Below, one piece after another: positions 16,209 to 25,458 of a stretch of 64,000 nt of DNA. Source of the DNA: an uncultured Cytophagales bacterium (GTDB lineage Bacteria > Bacteroidota > Bacteroidia > Cytophagales > Thermonemataceae). The notes under the pieces were generated by a model. It worked only from the letters and a program-made list of their open reading frames with translations, ran no database searches and had not been told where the DNA came from. A program made the translations under genes and the position numbers. The stretch spans positions 1-64,000 of the forward strand of contig CALEMF010000112.1 in assembly GCA_937911505.1 (NCBI GenBank), written 5' to 3'. Numbering within the stretch: the stretch's first letter is position 1; each line of letters starts with the position of its first letter.

Positions 16209-18698
16209 TTAACGTATTTGTTGACCAATTGTAAAGTGGAACTGTGGACCGTTGGCTTCAGGGCTACCTGGTACATCATCAAACCCAATACCGTAGTCAA
16301 GTCCTATTAAACCAAAAGCAGGCATGAAAATCCTTGCACCAAAACCAGCAGAGCGATACACATTGAATGGATCGAATTGGTCGAAGCTACCCCAGTTATT
16401 TCCACCCTCTAAGAAGCCAAGTATAAATATAGTAGCGGCTGGATTAAGCGAGATAGGATAACGAAACTCCATCACATATTTATTGAAGACTGTCCCCCCT
16501 GTATCATCATCAGAGAAAGCAATAGGTACAATAGAGTTATCTTGGTAACCCCTTAAACCGATAATATCTGTACCCAATATGAAGTTTTGTCCAGCTAGTC
16601 CAGCGCCTCCCATCGTAAACCGCTCAAAAGGCCCTACGCCCTTGTCTCTATTGTAGGCGTTTAAGAAACCAAAGTGAACGCGCGTATTGAGCACTAATTT
16701 ACCTGCTACTGGTGTAAAGAAAGAGGCATCAAACATCCATTTATGGTATTCGATCCATTGGAAGCGCTCAGCAGGCTCTTGCTCTTCATATCCTTGTCTT
16801 CCTTCTATATTGTCAAACAGCGAAAACGGAGGGGTAAGTGATACACTTAATGATACCGAAGAGCCACTTCGTGGAAATGTAGGGTTGTTGATACTATTTC
16901 TAGAAATAGTAGTGTTAAAATTAATATTGTTAGATACGCCATCAGTAAAATCACTACTAAAGACAGCAAAGTTGTCTAGCTGATAAGCCTGATAACTGAT
17001 CGCATTACTTAGTACAAAATAGTCGTCTGGTTTCTTCAGCCTTCTTCCTAAACTCACTGTAGCGCCCGTTACAAGTAAAGTCCCTATTACTTCTCCATTA
17101 ATAACACGACGTTGTACAGAATGGCTTAAGTTTACAGTAAAAGAATTAGGCTTTTTCCCTCCTAGCCAAGGCTCTGTAAAAGTCAAGGAATAGGTTTGAA
17201 ACTGACGTCCGTTTGCTTGCACCCTAACTGCTAAGCGCTGCCCATCACCAGTAGGAACTGGTCGCCAATTAGAAAGCCTTCCTGCCTTGCGTATAGAGAA
17301 GTTATTAAAAACTACGCCCAGTGTTCCTACAAAGCCAATAGCACCACCCCATCCTCCAGAGAGCTCTAATTGATCGCTTGGTCGCTCTTCTAAGTTGTAG
17401 ATAATATCAACTGTTCCAGTCTCAATATGTGGAACAGGCTCTATTTGAATTTTCTCTGGGTCAAAATAGCCAAGTTGCGACAAGGCTTGCTGCGTTCTGA
17501 TAATATTTTGACGACTAAATTTCTGGCCAGGAATCGTTCTAATTTCTCGTTGAATTACATGGTCGCTTGTGCGTGTATTACCGTTGATGTAGATAGCATC
17601 AATATTGGCTTGTGGCCCTTCATATATGCGCATCTCTACATCAATAGAGTCTCCTTCTACTGCTACTTCTATAGGATTGATACGGAAAAAGAGGTAACCA
17701 TCGTCCATATAGAGCGATGATACATCTTGCTGTGTAAAGCTGAAGTTGAGTCGTTCTTCTAGCTCTTTTTTATTGTATACGTCTCCTTTTTTAATCCCTA
17801 GTACACGGCCCAGTGCCTCATCAGTATATTTGTAATTGCCCGTCCAAGTAATGTTCCTAAAGTAATATTTGGTTCCTTCTTGTAGCGTTAAGCTTATATT
17901 TACTCTCTTTCGATTAACACTGTAGACAGTATCTTCTGTAATACGTGCATCTCTATAGCCTCTATTGTTTAAAAAATCAACAATTTTTGCTTTATCCTCC
18001 TCAAACTTTTTTCTTACAAACTTTGAACTCGTAAAGATTTGTACAGGCTTCTTTTCCTTAATCTTCATCTTTTTACGAATCTTTTTGTCTGCTATCTTCG
18101 TGTTCCCTTCAATATTAATGCTTTTTACTTTTACTTTAGGGCCCTTATCTACGTAAAAATCAAGGGCTACACCATTTCTTAATAGTGTATCCTTGGTCTG
18201 GATAATTTTTACGGTAGAGTTGTAATATCCTTTCTCGGCGTAATATTTTTTGATGGTTAACTCAGCATTTTTCAAGGTAGCATCTGATACCACAGTTCCC
18301 TTAATCGTGCCTAGTTTCTCACTGAGTGTAGTTTGTTGCCCTTTACGTACTCCATCAAAAGAGATTCTCGTTACTTTAGGGCGTTCTTGAAGATTAATAT
18401 CAAGGAAAATATCGTCACCCTCTACTTTAGCAATTGTTACACTTACATCACCAAATAGGCCTGTTTTCCATAACTTTTTGATGGCAGTAGCAGCATCTGT
18501 ACTTGGAATACGTAACTTGTCGCCTACCTTTAATCCCGATAGATTAATAATGGCATTGGGGTCTAAAAATTGTATCCCACTTACAGTAATTTCTTTGATG
18601 TTGTATTCTTTTTGCTGGTCACTCTGTGCATAGGTGGTTGAGTGATAGCTCAGAAAAGAAGTAATGAATACTAGTAATACGGCTGATAATCTTTTCAT
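16209..18698 (-). CDS. bamA: Outer membrane protein assembly factor BamA
   Basis: 829 residues: a signal peptide ending near AQS, POTRA repeats (about 35-430) and a C-terminal 16-strand Omp85 barrel (about 450-829) that ends in the aromatic-rich strand FHFTIGQQIR. BamA is the essential core of the machine that inserts beta-barrel proteins in the outer membrane; the POTRA domains receive clients from Skp. The gene overlaps uppS by 4 bases (ATGA) and is followed by two Skp homologues. The POTRA region contains lysine-rich loops (KKIRKKMKIKEKK) often seen in Bacteroidota BamA. Confidence 0.96.
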   Translation of the reverse strand: MKRLSAVLLVFITSFLSYHSTTYAQSDQQKEYNIKEITVSGIQFLDPNAIINLSGLKVGDKLRIPSTDAATAIKKLWKTGLFGDVSVTIAKVEGDDIFLDINLQERPKVTRISFDGVRKGQQTTLSEKLGTIKGTVVSDATLKNAELTIKKYYAEKGYYNSTVKIIQTKDTLLRNGVALDFYVDKGPKVKVKSINIEGNTKIADKKIRKKMKIKEKKPVQIFTSSKFVRKKFEEDKAKIVDFLNNRGYRDARITEDTVYSVNRKRVNISLTLQEGTKYYFRNITWTGNYKYTDEALGRVLGIKKGDVYNKKELEERLNFSFTQQDVSSLYMDDGYLFFRINPIEVAVEGDSIDVEMRIYEGPQANIDAIYINGNTRTSDHVIQREIRTIPGQKFSRQNIIRTQQALSQLGYFDPEKIQIEPVPHIETGTVDIIYNLEERPSDQLELSGGWGGAIGFVGTLGVVFNNFSIRKAGRLSNWRPVPTGDGQRLAVRVQANGRQFQTYSLTFTEPWLGGKKPNSFTVNLSHSVQRRVINGEVIGTLLVTGATVSLGRRLKKPDDYFVLSNAISYQAYQLDNFAVFSSDFTDGVSNNINFNTTISRNSINNPTFPRSGSSVSLSVSLTPPFSLFDNIEGRQGYEEQEPAERFQWIEYHKWMFDASFFTPVAGKLVLNTRVHFGFLNAYNRDKGVGPFERFTMGGAGLAGQNFILGTDIIGLRGYQDNSIVPIAFSDDDTGGTVFNKYVMEFRYPISLNPAATIFILGFLEGGNNWGSFDQFDPFNVYRSAGFGARIFMPAFGLIGLDYGIGFDDVPGSPEANGPQFHFTIGQQIR

Positions 18699-19447
18699 TC
18701 GCTGATCGCTTTTATCTGTTCACTGATCTTACCAAATCTACGTTCACGTCTTTGGTAATCTCGTATCGCTTCTATTAAGTGTTTTTTACGGAAATCTGGC
18801 CACATCATGTCTGTTACATATAACTCTGTATAAGCCAATTGCCATAGCATAAAGTTACTGATACGCTTTTCGCCACTAGTTCTGATTAAAAGGGCCGGCT
18901 CGGGAATTTGATAGGTAGAAAGATACTGTTCGAGTAGATCGTTATTGATATCTGTAGGATCTATCCTTCCTGCCTTTACTTCTTGTGCTACCTTTTGCGT
19001 AGCTTGTAGAATATCCCATCTTCCGCTGTAGCTCAGTGCTAGTATCAGTGTCAGGCCTGTATTTGTTTTTGTAATTGCCATAGCCTCCATAAGCTCTTTC
19101 TGACATACTTCTGGTAATGTAGTCAAGTCACCAATGGCTTGTAATTTCACGTTATTTTTTAGCAACGTCTCTGTTTCTTTACGAATCGTTTTCACTAGAA
19201 GCTTCATTAAGGCATCTACTTCTATTCGGGGTCTTGACCAGTTTTCTGTAGAGAAAGCATAAAGCGTAAGATAATCTACTTGAAGCTCTGCACATCCCTC
19301 TGTCACATCTCTTACAGCCTGTATAGCATTTTTATGACCAAATACACGTGCTGCTCCCCTTTTTTTTGCCCATCTTCCATTGCCATCCATAATAATGGCA
19401 ATATGTTTTGGTAGCTTCTTTTTATCTATTTTGTCTTTCATACCCAA
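18695..19447 (-). CDS. uppS: Isoprenyl transferase (undecaprenyl diphosphate synthase)
   Basis: 250 residues with the cis-prenyltransferase signature HIAIIMDGNGRWAKKRG (catalytic Asp and phosphate-binding Arg) and the RTSGEKRISNF motif near 205. It condenses isopentenyl diphosphate on farnesyl diphosphate to the C55 lipid carrier for peptidoglycan and surface glycans. Overlaps the bamA start by 4 bases. The same order, barrel protein-uppS-bamA-skp, is found throughout Bacteroidota. The ATG at 19447 or the one two codons later could start it. Confidence 0.96.
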   Translation of the reverse strand: MGMKDKIDKKKLPKHIAIIMDGNGRWAKKRGAARVFGHKNAIQAVRDVTEGCAELQVDYLTLYAFSTENWSRPRIEVDALMKLLVKTIRKETETLLKNNVKLQAIGDLTTLPEVCQKELMEAMAITKTNTGLTLILALSYSGRWDILQATQKVAQEVKAGRIDPTDINNDLLEQYLSTYQIPEPALLIRTSGEKRISNFMLWQLAYTELYVTDMMWPDFRKKHLIEAIRDYQRRERRFGKISEQIKAISE

Positions 19448-19520
19448 TGCGCACTTCTAGAACGAAGTCATAATTTACAAATTTGCCTCGAATTCAGTTA
19501 TTTTACAAGGAAAGTAGGTA

Positions 19521-20198
19521 TTAAAATTTATAAAAGCGGGGACATGGTTTGGTATAAATCGTATAGCTTACAGTAATGTTCGTCGAGAAGTACCAGTCTC
19601 TGTCATAAGGGTTTCCTTCGTAGTAGCGTGGGTCTCTACCTTGTCGTACCTCTACATCATCTAAGAAATCTGTAAACGTTTTTCTTGCCCCAAAGTCAAG
19701 ACCAATGTTCCAGTTTTCACCTGCTACGAACTTCATTCCTACACCAAATGGTAATGCTATTTGATAAAGAGAATAATTAGGAGAACTGGCTTCGGGAGAC
19801 ATTTTAAAGCCAGCAATTCCTCCAAAGATGTAGGGTGTCCATAGTTGAGGCTGTGTAGGATTCCTAAAATGGAAGAAGTTATACTCTGCTTGTATAGCCA
19901 CCTCTACAATTGTATTGTTGAAGCTGTGGTTACGTTGTTGTGCAAATAGATCATCTTCAGCAGTATCACTCTCTCGAATCTGTCCAATTGCAAAAGAGTA
20001 ACGTGTAGATACTGCTTCATTCCAATTCTGTCTAAAAAAGGCTCCTGCCGTAAAAGAAGGAGATTGGTAATTGAGGTATTCGGAAAGCTCGCCTTGGTAA
20101 TTCATAGCACCTGCTTGAAAACCAAACTCATCTCTTTGTCCGAAAACATTAGTAGTGTTTACAACTAACAGAAGCGCTAGTACAATAGAATATCGCAT
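19521..20198 (-). CDS. DUF6089/PorG-like outer-membrane barrel protein
   Basis: 225 residues: a signal peptide (MRYSIVLALLLVVNTTNVFGQ) and an eight-strand-like barrel with GAMNYQGELSEY at the start and FGGIAGFKM, GVGMKF and GLDFGARKTFTDFLDDV strands. It ends in a Cys-Pro-rich tail (KPCPRFYKF). Position directly before uppS and bamA is the conserved place of PorG, the outer-membrane barrel of the type IX secretion system in Bacteroidota. The assignment rests on this synteny and the DUF6089-like sequence; a general OmpW/OmpA-like barrel cannot be excluded. A close relative lies just upstream. Confidence 0.75.
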   Translation of the reverse strand: MRYSIVLALLLVVNTTNVFGQRDEFGFQAGAMNYQGELSEYLNYQSPSFTAGAFFRQNWNEAVSTRYSFAIGQIRESDTAEDDLFAQQRNHSFNNTIVEVAIQAEYNFFHFRNPTQPQLWTPYIFGGIAGFKMSPEASSPNYSLYQIALPFGVGMKFVAGENWNIGLDFGARKTFTDFLDDVEVRQGRDPRYYEGNPYDRDWYFSTNITVSYTIYTKPCPRFYKF

Positions 20199-20281
20199 GC
20201 TCTTTGAGTGTATTATAAGAATGCCACCGTTTTACAGGGAATACGGTGGCAAGGTGTCAAATATTAAGCCAAGTAACTTGC

Positions 20282-21289
20282 TTATCTTCTAAACTTTGGA
20301 CACTTCACACCCGTGTTAAGGATAATGTGTAGTTTGAAGCCTGTTACTATATAAATATCTAAGTCGTTTGACTCTCCTCGTTGATCACCAACATTACCAA
20401 ATCCCACTACAGTGGGGCGCCCTAATGCATCTGTTGTTAGTCCGCCTATTCCTTCTGCCACTGGTTGGAAGTTTCTTACATCTCCACTAATTGGATCAAC
20501 TGTCTCTACGGTGCGATTTGCTAGCTCTACAGAAGTATTTCCTACTTGCGATGCTAAATCTGAAGCATCTGCATATACCCCACTTACATCATCGATGTAG
20601 TCAGTGAAAAGATAACGGTAACCTACCTCGAAAGCAAGATCTATTCTATCATTAATCTTATATTTTAGCCCTACACCCAAAGGAATAGTAGGTTGTATTA
20701 ATGAATAGGGTCGATCAGGATAATCTACTCCGGCTGCTTGTGCAGCAGCTCCTTCTTGTAAGCCTTGCCCTTCTGTACGCAGAGGTTGTAAACGCACCCA
20801 ATCGCCGCCTACTGTTTGTCCACGAGGATTATGGTAGATAACGCCAATTCCTGCAAATAAGTAAGGGCGATATCTTGCTCTTCTATAGTATTCTCTTCGA
20901 GAAGGGATTAGATCAATGGTGAGTCGAACATCAAATTCAAAAATATCATTTCTGAAGTTAGCATTTCGTAAGTATCTGTAACGATGCTGTACATTCCTCG
21001 GATCAGCATTTTCGAAATCAGAGGCAATTAAGCGTTGGTAAGCCAACTCTGCCTCTACAGAAACATATTGGTTGAGGCGTTTGCCAATAAAGGCATTGAA
21101 GCTGGGACGAGTAAAACTCAAGTTTGTGCTCCCCAAGTCATCCGTAGGCGCTAAATCACCAAAGTAGTTGGCAATGCCTATTCCTCCTCCTGCATACCAA
21201 TATTCATCTGATTTTTGAGCAGATACCTGCCATACACATAAGAGCATAATGGCAAATACCAGAAGATTAATTTTTTTCATGTTACGCAC
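20282..21289 (-). CDS. DUF6089/PorG-like outer-membrane barrel protein, tandem paralogue
   Basis: 335 residues with a signal peptide (start at the first Met or at the Met of MKKINLLVF three codons in). It shares the layout of the next gene: GGGIGIANYFGDLAPTDDL at the start, PYLFAGIGVIYHNPRG and LGVGLKYKINDRIDLAFEVGYR strands, then TDYIDDVSGVY and a GVKCPKFRR end. It carries an inserted loop of roughly 90 residues (about 225-300) absent from the smaller copy. The shared end C-P-(K/R)-F argues for tandem duplication. One of the pair probably is PorG; this longer one carries the family motif YRYLFTDYIDDVSG and is perhaps the better candidate. Confidence 0.78.
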   Translation of the reverse strand: MRNMKKINLLVFAIMLLCVWQVSAQKSDEYWYAGGGIGIANYFGDLAPTDDLGSTNLSFTRPSFNAFIGKRLNQYVSVEAELAYQRLIASDFENADPRNVQHRYRYLRNANFRNDIFEFDVRLTIDLIPSRREYYRRARYRPYLFAGIGVIYHNPRGQTVGGDWVRLQPLRTEGQGLQEGAAAQAAGVDYPDRPYSLIQPTIPLGVGLKYKINDRIDLAFEVGYRYLFTDYIDDVSGVYADASDLASQVGNTSVELANRTVETVDPISGDVRNFQPVAEGIGGLTTDALGRPTVVGFGNVGDQRGESNDLDIYIVTGFKLHIILNTGVKCPKFRR

Positions 21290-21392
21290 ACCTTTTAACG
21301 AAATGATCGAGTAGTTATACTTACGAATATATGGAATTAATGTTCATTAATTAAAAGCAATTCTATAATAACAAAATTGATGCTAGAAAAGA

Positions 21393-22268
21393 TCAGTTTC
21401 TAGCATCTAAACCCCAATTTAGTTTATTTCTGAGTGTATTCAAAAAATTATTTTCATTAAGTTTTATTAATCTTACTCTAAAAGCTTCCCTACTGATGGC
21501 TAGCTGCACACTTGAGTCAATTACTTTGGAACGAGAGTCTAACGAAATCAAAAAATTTTTGCTTCGCCCTTCTACTTCGAGAGAAATGATACTAGAATCA
21601 GAGATAATCATGGGACGTACGGTAAGATTATGGGGCGCTACGGGCGTAATGATAAAATTACTAGATTGAGGTAATACCACCGGACCACCACAACTTAGCG
21701 AATATCCTGTAGAACCAGTAGGTGTAGAAATAATAAGACCATCTGCCCAATAAGAGTTGAGGTACTCACCATCAATGTAGGTATGTACAACAATCATAGA
21801 GGAGGAATCGCGCTTAGTTACTGTGAACTCATTTAGGCCGAAATTAAGTCCATTAAATATATCTTGGTTAGATTCTAAATGAATCAGGGAGCGAGCGTCG
21901 TAGTGGTAGTGTCCACTGGCAATACTATTAATTGCCGCACTAATATCGTTGGTTGAAGTAGTAGCGAGAAAGCCTAACCTACCGGTGTTAATTCCTAAAA
22001 TAGGGATTTCTTTCTCTCTAATCTGTGTGATTGATTCGAGCATTGTACCGTCGCCGCCCACGCTGAAAAGAAAGTCTACTTCCTTCAGCTCGCTATCTTC
22101 ACTGTAAACCACCTCATTAGACCTCTGAATACCTACTTCATTAAGAAAAGGCTGAAAACCTTCGGAAACCATTACCTCAAAGCCAAGCTCATGGAGTTTG
22201 TCGAACATTTGTTGAATGGACGTAAATGCTTCAGAACGAAAGTTTCTGCCGTGTACAGCAATCTTCAT
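21393..22268 (-). CDS. nadK: NAD kinase
   Basis: 291 residues with the NAD kinase GGDG motif (FSVGGDGTML), the NTGRLGFL segment and the glycine-rich TPTGSTGYSLS loop, all needed for binding NAD and the phosphate donor. It phosphorylates NAD to NADP. It starts 5 bases after the CBS gene on the same strand and precedes the barrel-uppS-bamA run, the usual Bacteroidota order. Full family length, start well defined (KIAVHGR). Confidence 0.95.
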   Translation of the reverse strand: MKIAVHGRNFRSEAFTSIQQMFDKLHELGFEVMVSEGFQPFLNEVGIQRSNEVVYSEDSELKEVDFLFSVGGDGTMLESITQIREKEIPILGINTGRLGFLATTSTNDISAAINSIASGHYHYDARSLIHLESNQDIFNGLNFGLNEFTVTKRDSSSMIVVHTYIDGEYLNSYWADGLIISTPTGSTGYSLSCGGPVVLPQSSNFIITPVAPHNLTVRPMIISDSSIISLEVEGRSKNFLISLDSRSKVIDSSVQLAISREAFRVRLIKLNENNFLNTLRNKLNWGLDARN

Positions 22269-22273
22269 TGAAT

Positions 22274-22945
22274 TTACATTTCTAAATACTTAAGAAGGAG
22301 GTCTAGGCGTGTTTGGTCAACATTTACTAATTCAGTAGTCTGGAATTTGGCCTGTACTTTATAGTTAAATCGCTCAAAAGTAGCTACAATATGGCTTAGG
22401 TCTATCTGATCAATTTTTAGCGTTACTAGAATCTCTAATTTATTATGTTCATTAAACTCGATCAACGAGCTTAGTACTTTGGCATTGTTAGACTCTACCA
22501 AGCGACTGATCTCAGCAAGTGAGTAGTCTCTTTCTTGCATAGCAAGCACTAAAATACCTCCTTGCTGCTGTACAGCGTACGTCTTAGCGATTTCTTGCAC
22601 TACATCTTGTATTCTCACTGATCCTAGGAGCCTCCCCGTTTCATCTATTACTGGAATGACCTCTAAGTTTTGTTGATGCGCCAAGCGCAGTAGATCTAAG
22701 TAGTGTTGATCTGCTTTTACGTAGTGCGTAGACTGTTGTAGCAGTGGGAGGCTCTCAACAGGTAGTGTTGCATTGGGATGATTATAAAGTGTATCTTCAT
22801 CCAAGAGTGTAATGAATATGCCTTCTTCATTAACAGTAGGTAATTGGCTCACTTTAAGTTCTTCTGTCCAATTAATCACATCTTGGATTGTATCGCTGGG
22901 CTGTACTTTGGGAATCGTTTTATCAATAAGTTCGTATGCAATCAT
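22274..22945 (-). CDS. CBS-domain protein
   Basis: 223 residues with two CBS motifs in the first 130 residues (VSQLPTVNEEGIF and VIPVIDETGRLLGSV) and an ACT-like C-terminal part (GGILVLAMQERDYSLAEISR, about 140-215). CBS pairs bind adenosyl ligands such as AMP, ATP or SAM and the ACT-like part may bind a metabolite, so a regulatory or sensor role is likely. It heads the run with nadK (5-base gap), a linkage conserved in Bacteroidota, hinting at a role tied to nucleotide cofactors. No catalytic domain. Confidence 0.85.
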   Translation of the reverse strand: MIAYELIDKTIPKVQPSDTIQDVINWTEELKVSQLPTVNEEGIFITLLDEDTLYNHPNATLPVESLPLLQQSTHYVKADQHYLDLLRLAHQQNLEVIPVIDETGRLLGSVRIQDVVQEIAKTYAVQQQGGILVLAMQERDYSLAEISRLVESNNAKVLSSLIEFNEHNKLEILVTLKIDQIDLSHIVATFERFNYKVQAKFQTTELVNVDQTRLDLLLKYLEM

Positions 22946-23059
22946 GCTGGCGTACTGAGTTAAATAAGACTTACTCTTAAAATAGATGGTTTTGTGATGC
23001 TTATCAAGTTTTTGATGAGCTTATTACTGCTTATGTAAGTTTTCTATTTACTAAGAAGT

Positions 23060-23824
23060 TTATACTAAAACATCAGATTCAAGATATTGTCTCAAAATTT
23101 GATTGAATTTTTCAGGGTGTTCCATCATAGCGGCATGGCCACAATGATCTATAAACTTCAACGTGGCATTGGGGATCAACTTTTCAAATTCATACGCTAC
23201 CAACGGAGGAGTAATTGTATCATTAAGCCCCCAAACTAGTAGTGTAGGTACTTGAATGGTAGGTAGCTCTTTAGCCAAGTTATGTCGCTGTGCCGATTTG
23301 GCAATGGCGACAATGCGCATGCATTTCGGTATACTTTTCATTAAGCCGAACACTTCATCTATAAGCTCTTCGGTGGCGGTCTCTGGATCGTAAAAAGTGT
23401 ACTGTACTTTTTCTCTTATATAATCATAGTTACCTCTTTTTGGATAAGAGCCTCCCATAGAGTTTTCAAATAAACCAGAGCTTCCTGTCAGTACCAGTCT
23501 TCTTACGTTTTCTTGGTTTCTCAAGGTATAAGTGATGCCTATATGACCTCCCAATGAGTTTCCTAGAATAAGAAGATCACGTAGTTGCTTATGCGCTACA
23601 AAAGACTCGATGAAATCTGTCAGTGTACCTACACCAGCAGTTTTTATCGGCATCTCGTAGATGGGCATCATTGGAATTAATACGCGATAATTGGGAGAGA
23701 ATGCCTTCACTACTTCACGCCAGTTACTTAGTGCTCCAAATAGCCCATGCAAAAGTAACATTACTTCTCCCTCCCCTTCTTCTATGTAGGTAAAGCCCCC
23801 TTCTTTTTTTATCTCTAAACGCAT
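23060..23824 (-). CDS. Alpha/beta hydrolase
   Basis: 254 residues of the alpha/beta-hydrolase fold. The oxyanion stretch is LLLHGLFGALSNW, the nucleophile elbow is GNSLGGH (Ser91), the acid Asp follows LLVWGLNDTITP and the catalytic His is in DHCGHAAMMEHPEKF. The triad is complete, so it is an active esterase or C-C hydrolase-type enzyme, substrate unknown. Bacteroidota often have such a hydrolase upstream of the CBS-nadK cluster; 114 bases separate it from the CBS gene. Confidence 0.88.
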   Translation of the reverse strand: MRLEIKKEGGFTYIEEGEGEVMLLLHGLFGALSNWREVVKAFSPNYRVLIPMMPIYEMPIKTAGVGTLTDFIESFVAHKQLRDLLILGNSLGGHIGITYTLRNQENVRRLVLTGSSGLFENSMGGSYPKRGNYDYIREKVQYTFYDPETATEELIDEVFGLMKSIPKCMRIVAIAKSAQRHNLAKELPTIQVPTLLVWGLNDTITPPLVAYEFEKLIPNATLKFIDHCGHAAMMEHPEKFNQILRQYLESDVLV

Positions 23825-23963
23825 ATCATTTTTATTTGATGAAACAATGGTTGAGTTAAGATGCTAAAATAATTTACTATTTACAATGTTCCTTAGGGGT
23901 ATCCTTTTTTCATACTAAAATTTTTGTACTGTCTGTACTACCTCCTTGCTGTATCTAAAGGCT

Positions 23964-24290
23964 TTATAATAATTCTTGAGCAGGGTCCCAGAAAACATCC
24001 TCAAAGCATTGTATCTGATCATCCACAATAGTCACTCCTTCTTCTTCTAGTAAATGTTGCATAGTAGTAGGCGTATCAAAATGGTGCTTGCCTGTCAGTA
24101 CACCCTTCCTATTAACTACACGGTGTGCTGGTACCTCTTTCAACGTATGGGCTGCATTCATCGCCCATCCTACCATACGAGCACTTAACTTCGACCCTAA
24201 GTAGTGTGCAATAGCACCGTAGCTGGTTACTCTCCCCTTAGGAATTAGCTTTACTACTTCATATACATCTTGGAAAAAAGTGGCAGACAT
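23964..24290 (-). CDS. Alkyltransferase-like protein (ATL), MGMT family without the acceptor cysteine
   Basis: 108 residues of the DNA-binding domain of O6-alkylguanine transferase. The helix-turn-helix GRVTSYGAIAHYLG with its Arg finger segment is intact. The active-site motif, PCHRV in true alkyltransferases, reads PAHRVVNRKG here, so the methyl-accepting cysteine is Ala. This defines the ATL branch: these proteins bind O6-alkylguanine lesions without repairing them and hand them to nucleotide excision repair. Divergent from the MazG gene with 88 bases between. Confidence 0.9.
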   Translation of the reverse strand: MSATFFQDVYEVVKLIPKGRVTSYGAIAHYLGSKLSARMVGWAMNAAHTLKEVPAHRVVNRKGVLTGKHHFDTPTTMQHLLEEEGVTIVDDQIQCFEDVFWDPAQELL

Positions 24291-24378
24291 TACTAAGTTT
24301 ATTTAACTTACATACTTAATTTGTGAATCTTTTAAAGATAAACATTTTATATTTCAACCCTATCAAATAAAAGTAGAA

Positions 24379-24702
24379 ATGACCCTTGACGAAGCACAAG
24401 CAAAAGTAGATGAATGGATTAATACCATTGGTATAAGATATTACAACGAACTAACCAATACAGCCATTTTAATGGAAGAGGTAGGTGAAGTAGCTCGTAT
24501 TATGGCGCGTGTTTATGGTGAACAGTCTTTTAAAGAGGGTGTTACCTACGACTTAGCCGATGAAATGGCAGATGTACTCTTTGTCCTGATATGTTTAGCT
24601 AATCAAACGAACATCAATTTGACAGAAGCATTGCAAAAAAATTTAGCAAAGAAGACAAATAGAGATAAAGAAAGGCATCAAAATAATGAAAAACTACGGT
24701 AA
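24379..24702 (+). CDS. MazG-like nucleotide pyrophosphohydrolase
   Basis: 107 residues, a single MazG domain. The metal-binding residues are in ILMEEVGEVARIMAR (ExxE) and DLADEMADVLFVLI (ExxD). Such all-alpha NTP pyrophosphohydrolases of the iMazG type sanitise modified dNTPs or act in stress control by hydrolysing (d)NTPs to monophosphates. It is followed after 3 bases by an unknown gene on the same strand. Confidence 0.92.
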   Translation: MTLDEAQAKVDEWINTIGIRYYNELTNTAILMEEVGEVARIMARVYGEQSFKEGVTYDLADEMADVLFVLICLANQTNINLTEALQKNLAKKTNRDKERHQNNEKLR

Positions 24703-24705
24703 GCT

Positions 24706-25437
24706 ATGTGGTCTCACTTCACCATTCAGTTTCAGACGGCTCCTCACACACCACCTCCCTACTGTTATCAATGTATTGTACTGGTACACTTTTTAACAAA
24801 TAAGTTGAGTGTACAAGTTCGTCTTCATTACTTTAGCAGAGCCTCACTCACAGAAGAGGAAATCATCGCTGAAGGTTTTTCGATTGAGGATGATTTCGAC
24901 TGGGAAGGAACGCTACCGAACACTTGGGTAAAAGCCCTTCAAAATCTTTTACAACAAACCACTTGGGTAGATTCTCCGCAAGGACAGGATTATTTGGCAG
25001 TTATTACTGATGAGAAAGAAACGTTATTTCCTCGTGAGGTCACCACTTGGGAAATGACTTTTCAAGCGCTTTTACAAGCTGCTCATGAGCTTAATGAGTC
25101 TGGTGGGCTTACTGAGATTCAGTTTTTAGCAGTTTTTAATAATTCAAAAAAGCAACACATTATCCTGCGTCCTCGTTTCTCTACAAGAGAAGTGACTATA
25201 TTGATGGCTTCTAATACTACCAAAAAGAAAGTAGCTTGGTCAACTTTTCATCAACTGATGGTAGAACTGCACACGCTCACGTTACAAGAGGAGCAAGCTT
25301 CCACAAAGCCTCCTCGTCGAGAAGGGTACTATATCAATCACGGAGATGGATACTGGTATCTATTGGGAAGAAAAGCAGGTACGAGTGCTATAAATAGAGT
25401 CAAACGTTTGTTTAATGAAATAGAGTTAATAAAATAG
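24706..25437 (+). CDS. Hypothetical protein, unrecognised
   Basis: 243 residues, no domain recognised. It begins 3 bases after mazG and ends 21 bases before the DUF5686 gene, so it is expressed with them. The N-terminus is rich in Pro and Cys with a weakly hydrophobic patch (about 20-35) but no convincing signal peptide. The middle is acidic (LTEEEIIAEGFSIEDDFDWEG) and the end is basic (GYWYLLGRKAGTSAINRVKR). The first 30 residues could be untranslated if a later start is used, but no clear Met is available. Probably cytosolic; function unknown. Confidence 0.7.
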   Translation: MWSHFTIQFQTAPHTPPPYCYQCIVLVHFLTNKLSVQVRLHYFSRASLTEEEIIAEGFSIEDDFDWEGTLPNTWVKALQNLLQQTTWVDSPQGQDYLAVITDEKETLFPREVTTWEMTFQALLQAAHELNESGGLTEIQFLAVFNNSKKQHIILRPRFSTREVTILMASNTTKKKVAWSTFHQLMVELHTLTLQEEQASTKPPRREGYYINHGDGYWYLLGRKAGTSAINRVKRLFNEIELIK

Positions 25438-25458
25438 ACGTATCGACGTTTAAGAGAT

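Noticed and set aside
22985-23010. Hairpin between the hydrolase and CBS genes as a terminator
   Set aside because: The stem has a mismatch, few G-C pairs and no T-run on the minus strand.
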